The notes under the pieces were generated by a model. The model made no database searches, was not told where the DNA came from, and saw only the letters and a list, made by a program, of their open reading frames with translations. A stretch of 6,859 bases of DNA from Gemmatimonadaceae bacterium (GTDB lineage: Bacteria; Gemmatimonadota; Gemmatimonadetes; Gemmatimonadales; Gemmatimonadaceae), in NCBI GenBank assembly GCA_014379705.1, contig JACMLI010000309.1, forward strand, positions 1 to 6,859. The letters are read 5' to 3'. Every line of letters begins with the position of its first letter. Position 1 is the first letter of the stretch. Position numbers and translations under genes: made by a program. Shown in pieces: positions 5,102 through 6,859 of this stretch.

Positions 5102-5737
5102 TCAGGGAACGATCACCGTCCCGTTCTGGTTGGCGTGCAGCGTGCAGATGTAGCCGAACGTGCCTCCCGTGCCGAAGGTGCGGGCGACGGTCGTGTTGCT
5201 CGAGGGCCCGATGTTGCCTGGCGCCCCCGGTACACTGGAGTACTCCACGTTGTGTATGCGTTCGCCGAAGGTCCACGTCACCGTCCCTCCACGGGCGATG
5301 GCCACGAAGTTCGGCGTGAAGTCATCACTGTTTCCGCCCGCGGCGACGGTCGCCGTGGTCGGCAGCTGTCCTGTCACCTGCACCGTCACGGTCGCGGTCT
5401 TCGTCACGTTCCCGAGCGTGAGTGACACCGTGATCGTCGCCGCGCCCGCCGAGAGCGCGGTCACCTGCCCCGTCGTGGAGACCACGGCGATGGCCGGCGT
5501 GCCTGACGAGTATGCGTATCCGCTCGCCCCGGCAATCGGCTGGTTGTTCGCATCCAGCGCCTGCATGGTGATCGCTTGTCGCTGGCCGGCACTGAGGTTG
5601 ATCGTGGCGGCCGCCGGCACGATCGAGCCGAGGGTCGTTCCCGGCGGCGGATTCGTGACCCCGCCACCACCACCTCCACCGCATGCCCCAGCCATGACCC
5701 CCAACGCGAAGGCGATCGTGACAGGAAGGAGCCTCAC
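5102..5737 (-). CDS. Lipoprotein with Ig-like (Big_2) and cupredoxin domains
   Basis: A 211-residue exported protein. The N-terminus VRLLPVTIAFALGVMAGAC is a lipoprotein signal ending at Cys19, followed by seven glycines and a Pro-rich linker (VTNPPPGTT). The lipobox A-G-A-C lacks the usual Leu at -3, so lipidation is probable rather than certain. Residues about 34-121 form a bacterial Ig-like domain (INLSAGQRQAITMQALD, then A-V-V-S-T-T-G-Q-V-T-A-L and A-G-A-A-T-I-T-V). Residues about 128-211 form a plastocyanin/azurin-type cupredoxin: V-T-W-T-F then IHNV with His162, and Y-I-C-T-L-H-A-N-Q-N-G with Cys198 and His201. Gln204 stands where type 1 copper proteins of this spacing (for example amicyanin) have the axial Met. 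The GTG start at 5737 is supported by GGAG (5746-5749) eight bases upstream; the frame is open to 5842, but that extension would bury the signal peptide. The likely role is electron transfer or copper binding at the cell surface. Confidence 0.87.
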   Translation of the reverse strand: MRLLPVTIAFALGVMAGACGGGGGGGVTNPPPGTTLGSIVPAAATINLSAGQRQAITMQALDANNQPIAGASGYAYSSGTPAIAVVSTTGQVTALSAGAATITVSLTLGNVTKTATVTVQVTGQLPTTATVAAGGNSDDFTPNFVAIARGGTVTWTFGERIHNVEYSSVPGAPGNIGPSSNTTVARTFGTGGTFGYICTLHANQNGTVIVP

Positions 5738-5896
5738 GGCACGTTCTCCGATCCTCGTTGAGGGTTCAGCACACGCCACGGCACCTGCAGGCACGCGCAT
5801 AGTGCACGGTCGCGGCGGCAGCGACAACACGCGCGCGACCAATGCACTCGTTCGACCGACGAAAGGCCGCCGAGCGCCGACGAAGGCGGGCGGCGG
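5738..5896. other. Intergenic spacer between response regulator and copper lipoprotein
   Basis: A 159-bp gap long enough to hold a separate promoter for the lipoprotein/YceI pair. The only clear signal is the lipoprotein ribosome-binding site. The sequence CGACGAA followed by a GGC-rich stretch occurs twice near 5857-5887. I see no convincing terminator or -35/-10 pair. Confidence 0.4.
5746..5749 (-). promoter_or_regulatory. Ribosome binding site of the copper lipoprotein
   Basis: The minus strand reads GGAG eight bases before the GTG at 5737. It decides in favour of the start that places the lipoprotein signal peptide at the N-terminus. Confidence 0.6.
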
Positions 5897-6655
5897 CTAC
5901 CCTTCCATCAGGCTGCGCACACGCGCGCGGTAACTCTTGCCGCTCTGCACGCGCGTCCCATCGGCAAGAATGATGATCCAGTCTCCCTGGAACCAGGGCT
6001 GGAATTCCGTGATGCGATCGGTGTTCACGATCGTGGAGCGGTGCACGCGCACGAAGCGCTCGCGCGGCAGGCGCTGCTCGAGCTGCGTGAGGGTCGCGCG
6101 ATGCTCGTAGACCTGGCGGCCCACGTGAATGCGCACCGTGTCCCCCGACGCCTCGATCCAGTCGAAGTCGGCCACGCGCAGGTACAGCACGCGATCACCC
6201 ACACGGACGGCGAGCCGATCGGACCCCGCGCGCGGTTCGCGAAGCGCGGCCACCGCCTCACCAAGTGGTGCGGGATCACGCGGATGCCCGGCCTGGCGAA
6301 TGACGTGGTCGATCGCGCGCGCAAAGCGCTGGCGATTCACCGGCTTCAGCACGTAATCCACCGCATGCACCTCGAACGCTTCGAGGGCGTGCTCGTCGAA
6401 CGCCGTGATGAAGATCGTGGGCGGCATGCGTTCCGGTCCGACTCGCCGCACCACCTCGAGCCCATCGAGTTCCGGCATCTGCACGTCGAGCAGCACGAGG
6501 TCGGGAGCCTCGGCAAGGATGCGCGCGACGGCGCTCGTGCCGTCCCCGCATTCCCCGAGCACCACCACGTCGCCGCGCGCCTCGAGCAGTGAACGCACGT
6601 GGGCGCGCGCGAGGGGCTCGTCGTCGACGATGAGGACGCGCAGCGGCTCGCTCAT
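5897..6655 (-). CDS. LytTR-family response regulator
   Basis: A 252-residue two-component regulator of the LytR/AlgR type that binds DNA after phosphorylation. The receiver domain covers about 4-120: acidic pair D11-D12, phospho-acceptor Asp57 in LVLLDVQMPELDG, Thr84 in I-F-I-T-A-F-D, and Lys104 in YVLKPV. A short linker leads to the LytTR DNA-binding domain at about 146-250. Its signatures are LYLRVADFDWIEASGDTVRI, then LEQRLPRERFVRVHRSTIVN with His205 and Arg206, and a final G-x-W-I-I-I-L-A-D-G-T-R-V-Q-S-G-K-S-Y. All key phosphotransfer residues are present and the length is typical. The ATG at 6655 overlaps the histidine-kinase stop as ATGA and has GGGAG (complement of 6660-6664) four bases upstream. 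Its partner is almost certainly the adjacent kinase. Targets could include the downstream copper lipoprotein and YceI-like genes, but no clear LytTR operator was found. Confidence 0.95.
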   Translation of the reverse strand: MSEPLRVLIVDDEPLARAHVRSLLEARGDVVVLGECGDGTSAVARILAEAPDLVLLDVQMPELDGLEVVRRVGPERMPPTIFITAFDEHALEAFEVHAVDYVLKPVNRQRFARAIDHVIRQAGHPRDPAPLGEAVAALREPRAGSDRLAVRVGDRVLYLRVADFDWIEASGDTVRIHVGRQVYEHRATLTQLEQRLPRERFVRVHRSTIVNTDRITEFQPWFQGDWIIILADGTRVQSGKSYRARVRSLMEG

Positions 6656-6859
6656 CGGGCTCCCACCGTGCGAACCGGCGTGCGGTCGGCGTCCACGTGA
6701 TACGGCACCTCGAAGACCACGCGGAAGCCGTCGACAGTGCCACCGGCCTCGAAGCGCTGCTCCTCTCCATACAGCTGGCGAAGGCGCGCGCGGGAGTTGG
6801 CGAGACCCACGCCCTCGCGTCGCCCCGACGGGTCCGGCTCGCCGACGCCGTCGTCGTCG
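6652..6859 (-). CDS. LytS-type sensor histidine kinase, C-terminal fragment
   Basis: The last 68 residues of a histidine kinase lie in the window; the rest is beyond the right edge. The fragment begins D-D-D-G-V-G-E, part of the G1 box of the ATP-binding (HATPase_c) domain. It continues GVGLANSRARLRQLYGEEQR, the G2 box in the form normal for LytS/YehU-family kinases that pair with LytTR regulators. It ends in the beta-strand FRVVFEVPYHVD and a short Arg-containing tail. The stop TGA at 6654-6652 overlaps the response-regulator ATG as ATGA, indicating translational coupling. The sensory input domain is not visible, so the signal is unknown. Confidence 0.88.
   Translation of the reverse strand, partial: DDDGVGEPDPSGRREGVGLANSRARLRQLYGEEQRFEAGGTVDGFRVVFEVPYHVDADRTPVRTVGAR

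Noticed and set aside
5741..5760. Possible LytTR operator (two GTT-containing half-sites)
   Set aside because: The half-sites match the known consensus poorly, are 14 bp apart and overlap the ribosome-binding site; chance is a sufficient explanation.
5738..5842. N-terminal extension of the copper lipoprotein to an ATG at 5842
   Set aside because: It would put 35 extra residues ahead of the signal peptide; the GTG at 5737 has a good GGAG and starts directly at the signal sequence.
6276..6770. Minus-strand open frame of 164 codons across the kinase/regulator junction
   Set aside because: It is in a different frame from both the kinase fragment and the regulator, which carry clear conserved motifs; it is an Arg/Ala-rich shadow.

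Overview
This is a high-GC, gene-dense bacterial chromosomal window with no tRNA, rRNA, phage or insertion-sequence signal. The mix of genes suggests Gemmatimonadota or a similar high-GC soil/aquatic phylum: an ECF sigma factor with a non-zinc membrane anti-sigma partner, a Cys-(Gly)7 lipoprotein with an Ig-like plus cupredoxin architecture, a LytTR two-component pair, and a D-serine-dehydratase-like PLP enzyme. This assignment is inference; no marker gene is present.

Layout, left to right. (1) Positions 1-1281, minus strand: a tight operon of ECF sigma factor (739-1281), a single-pass membrane anti-sigma-like protein (110-742, ATGA overlap with the sigma gene) and the first 32 codons of a secreted protein (1-97) that runs off the left edge. 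(2) Positions 1282-1589: a 308-bp divergent intergenic region, very rich in G/C runs, with a G-quadruplex motif on each strand and CTGG-type direct repeats. (3) Positions 1590-4225, plus strand: a DASS (SLC13-type) dicarboxylate/anion transporter, a short 9-bp tandem repeat, then a fold-type III PLP enzyme of the D-threonine aldolase/D-serine dehydratase group. (4) Positions 4225-4430: the gap between two convergent genes, filled by two facing arrays of a 16-bp repeat in inverted orientation. (5) Positions 4433-6859, minus strand, transcribed right to left: the 3' end of a LytS-type histidine kinase (ATGA overlap with the next gene), a LytTR response regulator, a copper-binding lipoprotein and a YceI-like protein.

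How they may work together. The left block is a self-contained envelope-stress or signal-response regulatory operon. The transporter and PLP enzyme can be read as an uptake-and-deamination pair, perhaps for a dicarboxylic beta-hydroxy amino acid, with the substrate unproven. The right block couples a two-component system to an exported copper protein and a polyisoprenoid/quinone-binding-type protein.

The items most worth a second look are the facing 16-bp repeat arrays at 4225-4430, the Met-to-Gln change at the expected axial copper ligand of the cupredoxin, the transporter/PLP pair, and the paired opposite-strand G-quadruplex motifs. I did not find a clear new multi-gene defence or mobile system here.
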